A DNA stretch of 64,000 bases from JABMNT01 sp048262655 (GTDB taxonomy: Bacteria > Pseudomonadota > Alphaproteobacteria > Rhodospirillales > Casp-alpha2), in assembly GCA_048262655.1 (NCBI GenBank), contig JBLXEY010000002.1:496001-560000 (forward strand). The letters run 5' to 3'. A model generated the notes under the pieces. It had not been told where the DNA came from. It made no database searches and was given only the letters and a program-made list of their open reading frames with translations. Both the position numbers and the translations under genes were made by a program. Below are positions 36,001 through 44,287 of this stretch, piece after piece (the stretch's first letter is position 1; each line of letters starts with the position of its first letter).

Positions 36001-36767
36001 GCCGCAAGGGATATACCCAGAAAGCTACCGTGGGCGGCCATAAGGTATACCTTAGAACTGGTGAATACGAAGATGGTCGACTATCCGAGATTTTCATTGA
36101 TATGCATAAAGAAGGCGCGGCGTTCCGTTCCTTAATGAACAATTTCGCCATCGCAATCTCCATTGGTCTTCAGTACGGCGTCCCCCTTGAGGAATACGTA
36201 GAAGCCTTCACCTTCACGCGCTTTGATCCGTCAGGTATGGTAACCGGTAACGATACCATCAAAATGGCAACGTCGATACTGGATTACATTTTCCGTGAAT
36301 TGGCGGTCTCCTATCTCGGAAGAAACGATCTTGCGCATGTCGAACCGAAAGACCTGTATCCCGACGCCATGGGTGAAGGCGCAAGCGAAGGCAATCTGCC
36401 TGTAGAGCAGCATGCCGGAACAATGGAAGTTGTAAATAAAGTCGCCAGTCGTGGATACATGCGCAACAACTTACGCCTGATCAGTGGGGCACTTGACCGC
36501 CAGCAGTCTGTTGCCGCAGCAACGGGTACCGACGGGCCTGTTATGGGGGCAGCAACACAAGCTGTCGCTCAGCCTGAAGCAATGCCGCCAATGCCTGAAC
36601 ATGTCGAAGCCGTCATGCAGGCAACCTCTGGGGATTCCCAGGTTATCGAAGCCCGTATGAAGGGCTATGAGGGTGACCCTTGTGGCGAATGCGGAAACTT
36701 TACTTTGGTCAGGAACGGGACCTGCCTGAAGTGCAACACATGTGGAGGAACGAGCGGGTGTTCTTGA
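33090..36767 (+). CDS. nrdJ: Class II (adenosylcobalamin-dependent) ribonucleoside-diphosphate reductase
   Basis: NrdJ makes deoxyribonucleotides with a cobalamin-generated radical and needs no oxygen. The 1225-residue protein starts MRISRYFTKQ and carries the substrate-site signature NPCSEYMFLDDTACNLAS and the finger-loop PTGTIGLVMDCDTTGIEPD. The C-terminal cysteine cluster CGECGNFTLVRNGTCLKCNTCGG acts as a redox or zinc-binding tail. Start was placed at the ATG with GGGG upstream; a TTG at 33033 adds 19 unrelated residues. The length matches the long alphaproteobacterial form. No small R2 subunit gene is nearby, consistent with class II. Confidence 0.95.
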   Translation: MRISRYFTKQDQSRYQDFEFRQTASEIRNPDGSIVFQLNNLEVPAGWSQVASDVLAQKYFRKAGIPSRLKKFEENSVPSWLWRSVPDEDALSKLPIEERERGESSAKEVFDRLAGTWTYWGWKGGYFDSEEDARAYFDEMCYILCAQRGAPNSPQWFNTGMHWAYGIDGPAQGHHYVDFKTGKMVKSESAYEHPQPHACFIQSVSDDLVNDGGIMDLWTREARLFKYGSGTGSNFSQIRGDGEPLSGGGKSSGLMSFLKIGDRAAGAIKSGGTTRRAAKMVVVDIDHPDVGQFIRWKVQEEQKVAALVAGSKMASKYLSEVMEACQNRDMDEDKRFDPKENPLLKKAILATRKAMVPESYVQRVIQYAQQGFTEIDFPTYDTDWDSEAYMTVAGQNSNNSIRVTDDFLDKVLTDGDWNLIRRKDGVVSETIKARDLWNDIGESAWASADPGLQFDTTINDWHTCKASGRINASNPCSEYMFLDDTACNLASINLLNYMKEDGNFNVPAFEHSVRLWTMTLEISVLMAQFPSEQIAKLSYEFRTLGLGFANIGGYLMASGIPYDSDQGRAICGAISAIMTGVSYETSAEMAGELGAFPRYDENKDHMLRVIRNHQRASHGLETGYEDLAVTPVALKASDCGDQDLADAASAAWDRALAKGEANGYRNAQVSVVAPTGTIGLVMDCDTTGIEPDFALVKFKKLAGGGYFKIINRMVPSALAKLGYSEDQVQEMINYAVGHGTLKDAPGISLEKLRSLKFTDEAINKVESALGEAFDIRFVFNKWTLGEEFCTQVLGIDAAKLEDVTHDVLSTLGFSKQEIEDANTFVCGAMTLEGAPYMKDEHLPVFDCANACGRIGKRFLSVGSHIKMMAASQPFISGAISKTINMPNSATIEDCKDAYMQSWRLGVKANALYRDGSKLSQPLQSSLIDDVDMDEETLQDKVADAPASIRAEVVAERIVERFITERVRPPHRRKGYTQKATVGGHKVYLRTGEYEDGRLSEIFIDMHKEGAAFRSLMNNFAIAISIGLQYGVPLEEYVEAFTFTRFDPSGMVTGNDTIKMATSILDYIFRELAVSYLGRNDLAHVEPKDLYPDAMGEGASEGNLPVEQHAGTMEVVNKVASRGYMRNNLRLISGALDRQQSVAAATGTDGPVMGAATQAVAQPEAMPPMPEHVEAVMQATSGDSQVIEARMKGYEGDPCGECGNFTLVRNGTCLKCNTCGGTSGCS

Positions 36768-36813
36768 TCCGAATTCTGTAGACCGTTTTAAAACGGATCC
36801 TCCCTGGGAAACT

Positions 36814-36858
36814 TGGGGCGCTGGTTGCGATGAATTTCGCAGGCGCCCCATTTTTTTG
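36814..36858 (+). terminator. Rho-independent terminator of nrdJ
   Basis: A long GC-rich stem (TGGGGCGC with GCGCCCCA, continued by TTGCGA/TCGCA pairing) is followed by seven T residues at 36851-36857, about 50 bases after the nrdJ stop. Confidence 0.88.
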
Positions 36859-36909
36859 TGTTTTGCTTTGATTCTCAGCAATTTTTCATCTATCGACACA
36901 CCCGTTAAC

Positions 36910-36933
36910 CCCTTATACACTCGTGTAAAAGGG
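36910..36933. promoter_or_regulatory. 24-bp near-perfect palindrome upstream of the receiver/MBL gene
   Basis: Arms CCCTTATACAC (36910-36920) and GTGTAAAAGGG (36923-36933) pair with one mismatch around a 2-base centre. It lies about 100 bases before the start codon and after the nrdJ terminator. It could be an operator; a T-rich stretch begins about 7 bases later, so a weak terminator is an alternative. Confidence 0.45.
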
Positions 36934-37034
36934 ACAGCGTTTGTTTTTTGGTCCATAGGTAGATATCGTCACGGTGTCATACTTATGAAAGGTACGCTTA
37001 TTATGGTGGCGTCCATGAAGGGACGAGAGTGACG

Positions 37035-38267
37035 ATGGGCAATAAAAAATACCGCATCTACATAGTTGATGACGATCCGTTAGCGGTTAAAGTCATGACG
37101 GTCCTCCTTGAAGAGGCTGGCCACGCAATCTCGTCAACGACCGACAGCTCGACCGCATTTGACGCGATATTGGATGCAAAACCCGATTGTGTTGTCTGTG
37201 ACCTGATGATGCCTGAAGTTGATGGCCTTCAGCTCTGCAAAATGATTACGGAGCATCCGGAACTATCAAACACAAAATTCATTATGGTCTCTGCCAAGGC
37301 ATACGAATTTGACCAAAAACGCTCGTTCTCTTTTGGTGCGCATGGCTATCTGCGCAAACCCTTAAATACCGAGACATTCCCTGATCAGGTCAGCCGTATT
37401 CTGGATGACCATATCGACATGCGGTTTTGGGGGGTTCGCGGGACATTGCCCGTATCTGGCGAAAATATTAACAAGTATGGCGGGAATACGTCCTGTGTGT
37501 CGTTAGAATTTCCGCGCCAACAGCTTTTCGTTTTTGACGGCGGCAGCGGTATTAAGGTTCTGGGCGATTGGCTGATGGCACAGCAGCGTAAACGCATTCA
37601 GGCCAAACTCTTTATTTCGCATCCTCATTGGGATCACATTAATGCCATACCCTTCTTTGCGCCGTTATACCAACAAGGCAATGAGTTTGAAATATTGGGG
37701 GCAAACCAGGGCGACAACACCATGCGTGAATTGATATCTGCGCAGATGGATGGTGTATACTTCCCTATCACGCTGACGGAATTCGCTGCCCGCGTTTATT
37801 TCCGCGACCTTGAGGAAGAAAGCATCCAGGTCAATGATATTGAAGTGAAGACAATGCTGTTAAGCCATCCGGGAAAATGTCTGGGATATCGCGTAAATTA
37901 CAACGGGCGCTCTATCTGTTACATAACAGACAATGAGATGTTCTTTGAAAAGAGTGAGTTCTACTCGCCCCATTACGAAAATAAGTTACAAGAGTTTTGC
38001 AAGGGTACAGACGCCCTCATTACGGACACCACCTATACTGACGAAGAATACGAATCAAAGGTCGGTTGGGGGCATTCATGCATTAGCAAAGTGGTTGAGC
38101 TGGCCGACAAGGCGGACGTGAAGTCTCTTTACCTGTTCCACCATGATCCCGACCAATCAGATTCACAAATTGATGACAAATTGGCTTCTGCTGTCAGCAT
38201 GTTGTCGAAGCGAAATTCGTCTACAGAAGTTCATGCGCCGCGCGAAGGCGATAAAATCACCATTTAG
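37035..38267 (+). CDS. Response-regulator receiver fused to metallo-beta-lactamase-fold hydrolase
   Basis: Residues 1-125 form a CheY-like receiver: acidic pocket D12-D14, phospho-acceptor D56 (VVCDLMMPEVDG) and conserved K108 (YLRKPL). Residues about 128-410 form an MBL-fold domain opening with FWGVRGTLPVSG, then NKYGGNTSCV. Metal ligands are H196, H198, D200 and H201 (SHPHWDHI), with further candidates at TDTTYTD, WGHS and FHHDP. This resembles the RNase Z/PhnP-like phosphodiesterase branch. There is no DNA-binding domain, so output is probably enzymatic. The ATG at 37035 is preferred over a GTG two codons earlier. No histidine kinase is adjacent. Confidence 0.88.
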   Translation: MGNKKYRIYIVDDDPLAVKVMTVLLEEAGHAISSTTDSSTAFDAILDAKPDCVVCDLMMPEVDGLQLCKMITEHPELSNTKFIMVSAKAYEFDQKRSFSFGAHGYLRKPLNTETFPDQVSRILDDHIDMRFWGVRGTLPVSGENINKYGGNTSCVSLEFPRQQLFVFDGGSGIKVLGDWLMAQQRKRIQAKLFISHPHWDHINAIPFFAPLYQQGNEFEILGANQGDNTMRELISAQMDGVYFPITLTEFAARVYFRDLEEESIQVNDIEVKTMLLSHPGKCLGYRVNYNGRSICYITDNEMFFEKSEFYSPHYENKLQEFCKGTDALITDTTYTDEEYESKVGWGHSCISKVVELADKADVKSLYLFHHDPDQSDSQIDDKLASAVSMLSKRNSSTEVHAPREGDKITI

Positions 38268-38290
38268 CTCCCAAATTGAGGTCGAAAGCG

Positions 38291-38761
38291 ATGACTGGAA
38301 AAATTGACACACGGCTTGCTGAACTTGGCATTACCTTACCGACACCCGCTTCACCAGCGGCAAACTACGTCCCGTTCACGATCTCCCAAAATACCGTCTA
38401 TATCTCTGGTCAAGTGACCATGTGGGACGGCGAGCTGAAGTATGTTGGATGTATCGGAGACCAACTGAACACGGAAGATGGATACCAAGCCGCAAGAATT
38501 TGCGGGCTCAACTTGCTTGCTCAATTAAAGATTGCCTGCGGCGGGAATTTGGATCGTGTTACGCGCGTTCTTAAGCTCGGTGGGTTCGTTAATTGTCGAG
38601 CTGACTATGGTGACATGCCAAAGGTCATTAACGGCGCATCCGATCTAATGGCAGAGGTTTTTGGAAGCGAAATTGGATCACACGCCCGCTTCGCTGTGGG
38701 AGCGCCATCGCTTCCCTTTGGAATTGCGACCGAAGTGGATGGCATCTTCGAAATCGAGTAG
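38291..38761 (+). CDS. RidA family protein
   Basis: RidA-like proteins hydrolyse reactive enamine/imine intermediates or act in related small-molecule reactions, as trimers. The 156 residues belong to the longer YjgH/TdcF-related subgroup: VPFTISQNTVYISGQVTMWDGE, GYQAARICGLNLLAQLKIACGG, VNCRADYGDMPKVINGASDLM, HARFAVGAPSLPFGIATEVDGI. The canonical catalytic Arg near residue 105 of RidA is replaced in this alignment region (AVGAPSLP rather than xRxxVxxxxLP), so imine deaminase activity is uncertain. Start is the ATG with GAGG upstream. It follows the receiver/MBL gene by 23 bases and is probably cotranscribed. Confidence 0.85.
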   Translation: MTGKIDTRLAELGITLPTPASPAANYVPFTISQNTVYISGQVTMWDGELKYVGCIGDQLNTEDGYQAARICGLNLLAQLKIACGGNLDRVTRVLKLGGFVNCRADYGDMPKVINGASDLMAEVFGSEIGSHARFAVGAPSLPFGIATEVDGIFEIE

Positions 38762-38768
38762 CCAGCGC

Positions 38769-40010
38769 CTACTTACATCGTGGTTGAATTCTGACAAAAC
38801 CGTAACCAAACGTATTGTCTTTGCCTTTCGCACCCAGATCCTCGGATTTGCGCTGTAAGGCCTTGCGTAGGCGTGACGTCTTCTTGCGTCCTCCATACTT
38901 AATCTCTGCGCCCAAAAGCGCCGTAATGTAAGGTGACGCAAAAGAGGTGCCACTCATAACTTTGGTCCCCCCCGGAACCGCCGTAAAGATTTTTACACCG
39001 GGAGCCGCGAAATCGATATATGTCCCCTTATTCGCATGACTGTAGATCACTTTACGCGCATTTACCGCAGTTACGGCAACAACCTGGCGATAAGCGGCCG
39101 GATAAGCGGGCTTGTCAGCTCGCCCCCAGTTACCTGCAGCCGCAACAAGCACCATGCCGCGCGCGATGGCTTTATCAAAAGCCAATCTAAGAACCTTATT
39201 GTCCGTGCCTGCAACGCTCAAATTCGTGGCGTGAACCTTGGATTTGGCAAGCCAGTTTAAAGATTTTAGCAATCCGCGGCCTGATCCTACTTTCTCGCCT
39301 CCCTTTTTCGTCTCAAACATGCTGGCTGCAAGCAATTCGGCTCCTGGTAGCAGTCCGCCCCATTTCGATTTGCCAACCAACATCGTTGCAACCGCAGTTC
39401 CGTGAACACGGGGCCCGGGTTTCCTGCCTTTCGAATGAAAAGAACGAAACTTCACATTTTGCCCTTTAAGGGCCGCGTGTGCGGTGTCGACACCCGAATC
39501 TATCATTCCCAGCCGCACGCCACGCCCACATGACGCTTTCGCGTTCGGCCAACTCATCGCACCACGCGCATGGGTTGCTTTCGCTTGAGAATCAAAAAGA
39601 TGATTCGCATCAACAACGGCACTTGGGAAGCGTGCGCTCACTTCTCTTTGCGCCTCAGGGACCGATTTCCCTCTTGGGACTCTGATAACGAAGACGGCAA
39701 TTCCCAAGCCCTCCAACTGGCTTTGCTCAATCACCTGATAGCCAAGACCGGTGATAATTCCGGAAAACCCGGCTGGCGCATTTGCAACAAGAAGCTGATC
39801 GGCCTCAAACTGATTTGACGGGTCTTTTGGATCAGCATGAAAGAGGTTTTTGGGAATGGCTTTGCCGGACGCTCCTGTCGAAGCGCCGGGGGTGACTGAT
39901 TTGATCTTGCCAGATTCGAAGATACTGACTTTCGAAAACGCGCTGCTGGCACCAAACGCAAAAAGAACAGTAGACAATGTGGTCGCTTGAAAAATCTTAT
40001 TTAATGCCAT
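38769..40010 (-). CDS. Secreted S8 family serine protease (subtilase)
   Basis: A 413-residue exported protease. A signal peptide (1 to about 26) is followed by a region resembling an inhibitor/propeptide fold (about 66-138). The subtilisin catalytic domain has D171 (MIDSGVD), H203 (RVHGTAVA), oxyanion N294 (AAAGNWG) and S356 (SGTSFASP). All triad residues are present, so it should be active. A basic C-terminal segment (RKKTSRLRKALQRK) precedes the end. It is convergent with the RidA gene and divergent from the GNAT-type gene. Target unknown. Confidence 0.92.
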   Translation of the reverse strand: MALNKIFQATTLSTVLFAFGASSAFSKVSIFESGKIKSVTPGASTGASGKAIPKNLFHADPKDPSNQFEADQLLVANAPAGFSGIITGLGYQVIEQSQLEGLGIAVFVIRVPRGKSVPEAQREVSARFPSAVVDANHLFDSQAKATHARGAMSWPNAKASCGRGVRLGMIDSGVDTAHAALKGQNVKFRSFHSKGRKPGPRVHGTAVATMLVGKSKWGGLLPGAELLAASMFETKKGGEKVGSGRGLLKSLNWLAKSKVHATNLSVAGTDNKVLRLAFDKAIARGMVLVAAAGNWGRADKPAYPAAYRQVVAVTAVNARKVIYSHANKGTYIDFAAPGVKIFTAVPGGTKVMSGTSFASPYITALLGAEIKYGGRKKTSRLRKALQRKSEDLGAKGKDNTFGYGFVRIQPRCK

Positions 40011-40112
40011 GTTTGTATCCCGAGGCAGCAGAAATGTGATTGACAGACGTGATCATCAAATATTTATCAGTTTGACCTTGTTATTCTCTATTATTAACCT
40101 CAAATCTAGATC

Positions 40113-41297
40113 ATGCCAGATGGAAGTGAACAGATCACCGTAAAGGTCATCCCGTCGATTTCAGATGTATCAGCTGAAAGTTGGGATCAGTGCGCAGGCA
40201 CATCCCATCCATTTACTCGCCATGCCTTCCTAAGTGCACTTGAAGACAGTGGATCGGCAACCGCAGAAACGGGCTGGCAGCCGCAGCACCTTATCATTGA
40301 ATCACCAGATGGTACCTTGTTAGGGGCCGCCCCGCTTTATTTAAAAAACCATTCTTATGGAGAATACGTGTTTGACTGGGGTTGGGCGGATGCGTTCGAG
40401 CGCGCAGGAGGAAATTACTATCCGAAACTGCAATGCTCTGTCCCTTTTACGCCCGTGACAGGCTGCCGTTTTCTTATTCCTGACAACTTCGATGCCGAGT
40501 ATAGCGCCAATCTGAAACGTGCTTTGGCGGGGGCTATGGTGCAACTTGCCGAACGCCTGAACGTCTCATCGATCCATGTCACATTCTCGACGGAACGGGA
40601 ATGGAAACTGTTAAATGAGTCAGGTTTTCTTCAACGTGTTGGTCAGCAATTCCATTGGCAGAACAAAGGATACAAAACCTTCGATGAATTTCTAGATGAG
40701 CTGACATCACGAAAGCGTAAGCAGATACGAAAAGAGAGACGCGCTGTATCCGAGGCAAATTTAACCATTAAAGCACTGAGTGGTTCGGAGATAGAAGAGC
40801 GTCATTGGGATGCTTTCTACCAATTCTATCTTGCAACGACTGACAAGAAATGGGGCTCAAGTTACCTAACCCGTTCCTTTTTTTCGCTTCTGGGCGAACG
40901 CATGGCAGATCAGGTTGTCTTGATTGTTGTCGAAGATGGTGATCGCTTGCTCGCGGGGGCACTAAATCTCAAAAGTGACACGACGTTGTACGGTAGAAAC
41001 TGGGGATGTGTGGAAACCCATAAATTTCTCCACTTTGAAGCTTGTTATTACCAAGCGATAGATTACGCAATCGAACATGGGCTGCAGAAAGTTGAAGCCG
41101 GAGCTCAGGGGCCGCACAAAATTCAGCGCGGCTATCTTCCGTCTAAAACCTACTCAGGACATTGGATATCACACCCGGGGCTAAGCGACGCCATTGAAGA
41201 TTTCCTGGCGCGCGAACGACTGGGGATTGAGTTTGAAATGCGCGATCTGGCTCATCATTCACCTTTCAAGAACACGGATAAAACCCCGTCTCAGTGA
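40113..41297 (+). CDS. GNAT/FemAB-like N-acyltransferase (COG3146)
   Basis: A 394-residue cytoplasmic protein of the COG3146/DUF482 family, predicted acyltransferases with two GNAT-like folds; the substrate is unknown. Recognisable segments are SHPFTRHAFLSALEDSGSA, GAAPLYLKNHSYGEYVFDWGWADAF, HWQNKGYKTFDEFLDELTSRKRKQIRKERR and GAQGPHKIQRGYLPSKTYSGHW. Some relatives attach amino acids to peptidoglycan or lipids, but nothing here decides this. It is followed 51 bases later by the small secreted cysteine protein on the same strand. Confidence 0.85.
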   Translation: MPDGSEQITVKVIPSISDVSAESWDQCAGTSHPFTRHAFLSALEDSGSATAETGWQPQHLIIESPDGTLLGAAPLYLKNHSYGEYVFDWGWADAFERAGGNYYPKLQCSVPFTPVTGCRFLIPDNFDAEYSANLKRALAGAMVQLAERLNVSSIHVTFSTEREWKLLNESGFLQRVGQQFHWQNKGYKTFDEFLDELTSRKRKQIRKERRAVSEANLTIKALSGSEIEERHWDAFYQFYLATTDKKWGSSYLTRSFFSLLGERMADQVVLIVVEDGDRLLAGALNLKSDTTLYGRNWGCVETHKFLHFEACYYQAIDYAIEHGLQKVEAGAQGPHKIQRGYLPSKTYSGHWISHPGLSDAIEDFLARERLGIEFEMRDLAHHSPFKNTDKTPSQ

Positions 41298-41348
41298 CTC
41301 TCCGTTAATATTTTTCTGGTATCGTATGACCATTAACTGGAGGCGCGC

Positions 41349-41951
41349 ATGTATCGCTTTGTTCTGTTTGTTTTATGCCTGACGATTTTGATAATAAAGG
41401 CCCCCTCTCCTGCGGCGGCATCCGGCCTGTTTAAATTGAACGCTGCCGTTCCCAAAGGCACCCTGCTGGTAACAGTCGCAACAAAATGCGTGCGGTTGAT
41501 AAGGCGTGGTAACCAGGAAACTCTAATCAACACCTGTGGCACCTGTAAAATCGTCGGCATTACCCGTAAACGCTCAGGGATCGCGGTGCCCATACGGCGC
41601 AGCTTCAATATTCAGGACGGCACAACATTTCCAATGCCATTCAAAGGCCCGGGTAGCAGCCGGATTACAAGTTCACAAAATTGCCAGGATACAGTTGCCG
41701 ATACGCGCGATTCAGATAAAAAGCGCATTGCCGCCAACCAATGTCTTGAGCTAAAGCAGACCGACAAAGGGATTGCGACGCTGACAAACAAGTGCAGCAC
41801 ATGCAGGGCCGGCGTGATCCAACGAATGGACCGAAACAACAAAATCCTTGAGCGCGAGGCTTTTAAAATCAATCAAAATGACAAAGCCGTCGTCATTTCG
41901 AAAGGTGCGGCCAAAGTCGGTCTAATTGCAGACGTCGCCTGCCCCTCGTAA
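41349..41951 (+). CDS. Secreted protein with two tandem four-cysteine modules (unknown function)
   Basis: I do not recognise a family. The 200 residues begin with a signal peptide (MYRFVLFVLCLTILIIKAPSPAAA). Two repeats follow. Module 1 has C47, C63, C66 and C112; module 2 has C132, C149, C152 and C198. In both modules a CxxC (CGTC, CSTC) lies 16-17 residues after the first Cys, and the last Cys is exactly 46 residues after the CxxC, with a shared RxxF.I pattern. This suggests an internal duplication of a disulfide- or metal-stabilised domain in the periplasm. A GGAGG ribosome-binding site precedes the ATG. It is convergent with clpA. Confidence 0.8.
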   Translation: MYRFVLFVLCLTILIIKAPSPAAASGLFKLNAAVPKGTLLVTVATKCVRLIRRGNQETLINTCGTCKIVGITRKRSGIAVPIRRSFNIQDGTTFPMPFKGPGSSRITSSQNCQDTVADTRDSDKKRIAANQCLELKQTDKGIATLTNKCSTCRAGVIQRMDRNNKILEREAFKINQNDKAVVISKGAAKVGLIADVACPS

Positions 41952-41976
41952 GGGCAAGACGATATCCAACTTGACC

Positions 41977-44286
41977 TTAGCGTTCGATAAGTGCCGGAAC
42001 CTTGCCTTTCTTTTGTTTAGCAGGCAGATTTCCGCCCTTTGGAAACTCGAAAGCCACTTTGCCGTCTTCGATCTTAACAACGACTGTTCCGCCTTTGGTG
42101 AGTTTTCCAAACAACAGCTCTTCCGCCAATGGCTTTTTGATGTGCTCCTGGATAACACGACCCAAGGGACGGGCCCCGAATTTTCTATCATAACCCTTAA
42201 CGGCTAGCCACTCGCGTGCACTGTCCGTCAGTTCAATCGTGACGTCCCGATCACCCAACTGCACTTCAAGTTCCATAACGAACTTATCAACAACACGAGT
42301 AACGACCTCAGGCGGCAGAGATCCAAAGGGAACAATCGCATCAAGGCGATTCCGAAACTCTGGCGTAAACATTTTCTCGATCGCTTCAACATCATCGCCG
42401 ACACGTTCTTCGCGTTCAAAGCCGATCGACGCCTTAGCCATGTCCGCAGCGCCCGCATTTGTTGTCATAATAATTGCGACGTTTCTAAAATCGACCGATT
42501 TTCCGTTATTATCGGTCAATTTACCATGGTCCATGACCTGCAACAGGATATTGAACAAATCCGGATGGGCCTTTTCGATTTCATCCAACAACAAGATCGA
42601 ATGCGGTTGTTGATCTATAGCATCGGTCAGCAAGCCGCCCTGATCAAAGCCCACATATCCTGGCGGCGCACCGATTAATCTTGATACCGAGTGTCGCTCC
42701 ATATACTCGGACATATCAAATCGCACCAACTCGACACCCATAACATGCGCCAATTGTTTGGCAACCTCGGTTTTTCCAACGCCTGTTGGCCCGGAAAACA
42801 AATAGCTGCCAATTGGTTTTTCAGGGTCTCTTAAGCCTGCACGCGACAACTTAATTGCCGTCGACAATGCTTCAATCGCCGCATCCTGGCCAAACACGAC
42901 CGTCTTCAGGTCGCGCTCAAGTGACTTCAATGTTTCCCGATCATCCTTGGACACACTCTTTGGCGGAATTCGGGCGATTTTCGCGACGATATCCTCCACA
43001 TCTTTAACCGTCACAGTCTTCTTGCGTTTGTGCTCAGGAAACAACATCCGAGCGGCACCAACTTCATCAATGACGTCAATCGCCTTATCGGGTAATTTGC
43101 GGTCATTGATATAGCGAGCAGATAATTCCACAGCAGAGCGTAAAGATTCAGCCGTATACCGAACGTTGTGATGCTCTTCATAGTGCGGCTTCAGTCCCTT
43201 AAGAATTTTGATCGCATCTTCAACGCTCGGCTCATAGACATCAATTTTTTGGAAGCGGCGGACCAAAGCCCGGTCTTTCTCAAAGTATCCGCGGTATTCC
43301 TTGTAGGTTGTTGAGCCCATGCACCGCAGGCCCCCTTTCTGTAGCGCTGGTTTTAAGATGTTGGAGGCATCGAGAGAGCCTCCACTTGTTGCGCCGGCGC
43401 CAATAACAGTGTGAATTTCGTCAATGAACAGGATCGCGTGGTCCGCTGCTTCAAGCTCGTTCATGACATTCTTCAAGCGTTCTTCAAAATCACCACGATA
43501 CCGGGTCCCTGCAAGCAGTGCACCCATATCCAACGAATAGATTACCGCATCCAAAAGCACTTCCGGCACATCACCTTCGGCAATGCGCTTCGCCAATCCT
43601 TCAGCAATTGCCGTTTTACCAACGCCCGGGTCCCCCACATAAAGTGGGTTATTTTTACTACGGCGGCAGAGAATTTGAATGGTCCGATCGACTTCTTCCT
43701 GACGACCAATCAAGGGGTCAATAGAACCTTCGATGGCTTTTTTATTCAGATCGATGCAGTAAGCCTCTAGAGCTTCATTGCCTTTACGGACAACCTCATC
43801 TTCGTGGGCGTCCTCGTCAGCACCGTGAACCGTGCGTGTTTCACTACTTCCCGGGACCTTCGCTATCCCGTGAGAAATATAGTTCACGGCATCAAGGCGC
43901 GTCATATCCTGGAGCTGGAGGAAGTAAACGGCGTGGGATTCCCGCTCCGAAAACAGCGCGACCAAAACATTTGCCCCCGTTACCTCTTCTCGACCAGAGC
44001 TTTGAACGTGAATAACGGCGCGTTGAATGACCCGCTGGAAGCCGGCAGTGGGCTTTGGTTCATCGACCTCAACATTAACAAGTTCGTCTAATTCGCTTTC
44101 CAGAAACACCCGCAGCTCACCAGACAACCGCTCAACATCAACACCGCACGCGCGCATGACCGACATCGCATCCTGATCTTCGGTCAATGACAACAATAAA
44201 TGCTCAAGCGTCGCAAATTCGTGCGTCATTTCTGTCGCCATCATCAAGGCGCGCCTCAGTGTTTGTTCCAGGTTTCGTGACAACAT
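41977..44286 (-). CDS. clpA: ATP-dependent Clp protease ATP-binding subunit ClpA
   Basis: ClpA is the two-ring AAA+ unfoldase that works with ClpP and takes N-degron substrates from ClpS. The 769-residue protein has the N-domain (MLSRNLEQTLRRALMMATEMTHEFATLEHLLLSL), D1 Walker A GDPGVGKTAIAEGLAKR, and D2 Walker A GPTGVGKTEVAKQLAH. The ClpP-docking loop lies near ASIGFEREERVG. The ATG at 44286 is one base after the clpS stop; an upstream frame to 44307 overlaps clpS. Length is typical. Confidence 0.97.
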   Translation of the reverse strand: MLSRNLEQTLRRALMMATEMTHEFATLEHLLLSLTEDQDAMSVMRACGVDVERLSGELRVFLESELDELVNVEVDEPKPTAGFQRVIQRAVIHVQSSGREEVTGANVLVALFSERESHAVYFLQLQDMTRLDAVNYISHGIAKVPGSSETRTVHGADEDAHEDEVVRKGNEALEAYCIDLNKKAIEGSIDPLIGRQEEVDRTIQILCRRSKNNPLYVGDPGVGKTAIAEGLAKRIAEGDVPEVLLDAVIYSLDMGALLAGTRYRGDFEERLKNVMNELEAADHAILFIDEIHTVIGAGATSGGSLDASNILKPALQKGGLRCMGSTTYKEYRGYFEKDRALVRRFQKIDVYEPSVEDAIKILKGLKPHYEEHHNVRYTAESLRSAVELSARYINDRKLPDKAIDVIDEVGAARMLFPEHKRKKTVTVKDVEDIVAKIARIPPKSVSKDDRETLKSLERDLKTVVFGQDAAIEALSTAIKLSRAGLRDPEKPIGSYLFSGPTGVGKTEVAKQLAHVMGVELVRFDMSEYMERHSVSRLIGAPPGYVGFDQGGLLTDAIDQQPHSILLLDEIEKAHPDLFNILLQVMDHGKLTDNNGKSVDFRNVAIIMTTNAGAADMAKASIGFEREERVGDDVEAIEKMFTPEFRNRLDAIVPFGSLPPEVVTRVVDKFVMELEVQLGDRDVTIELTDSAREWLAVKGYDRKFGARPLGRVIQEHIKKPLAEELLFGKLTKGGTVVVKIEDGKVAFEFPKGGNLPAKQKKGKVPALIER

Positions 44287-44287
44287 G

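Noticed and set aside
36783..36796. CCGTTTTAAAACGG palindrome just after nrdJ
   Set aside because: A 14-base palindrome immediately before the clear nrdJ terminator; probably incidental or part of the 3' hairpin structure.
36984..37031. A 15-codon open frame (MKGTLIMVASMKGRE) before the receiver/MBL gene
   Set aside because: It could be a leader peptide, but it has no attenuator structure or clear ribosome-binding site.
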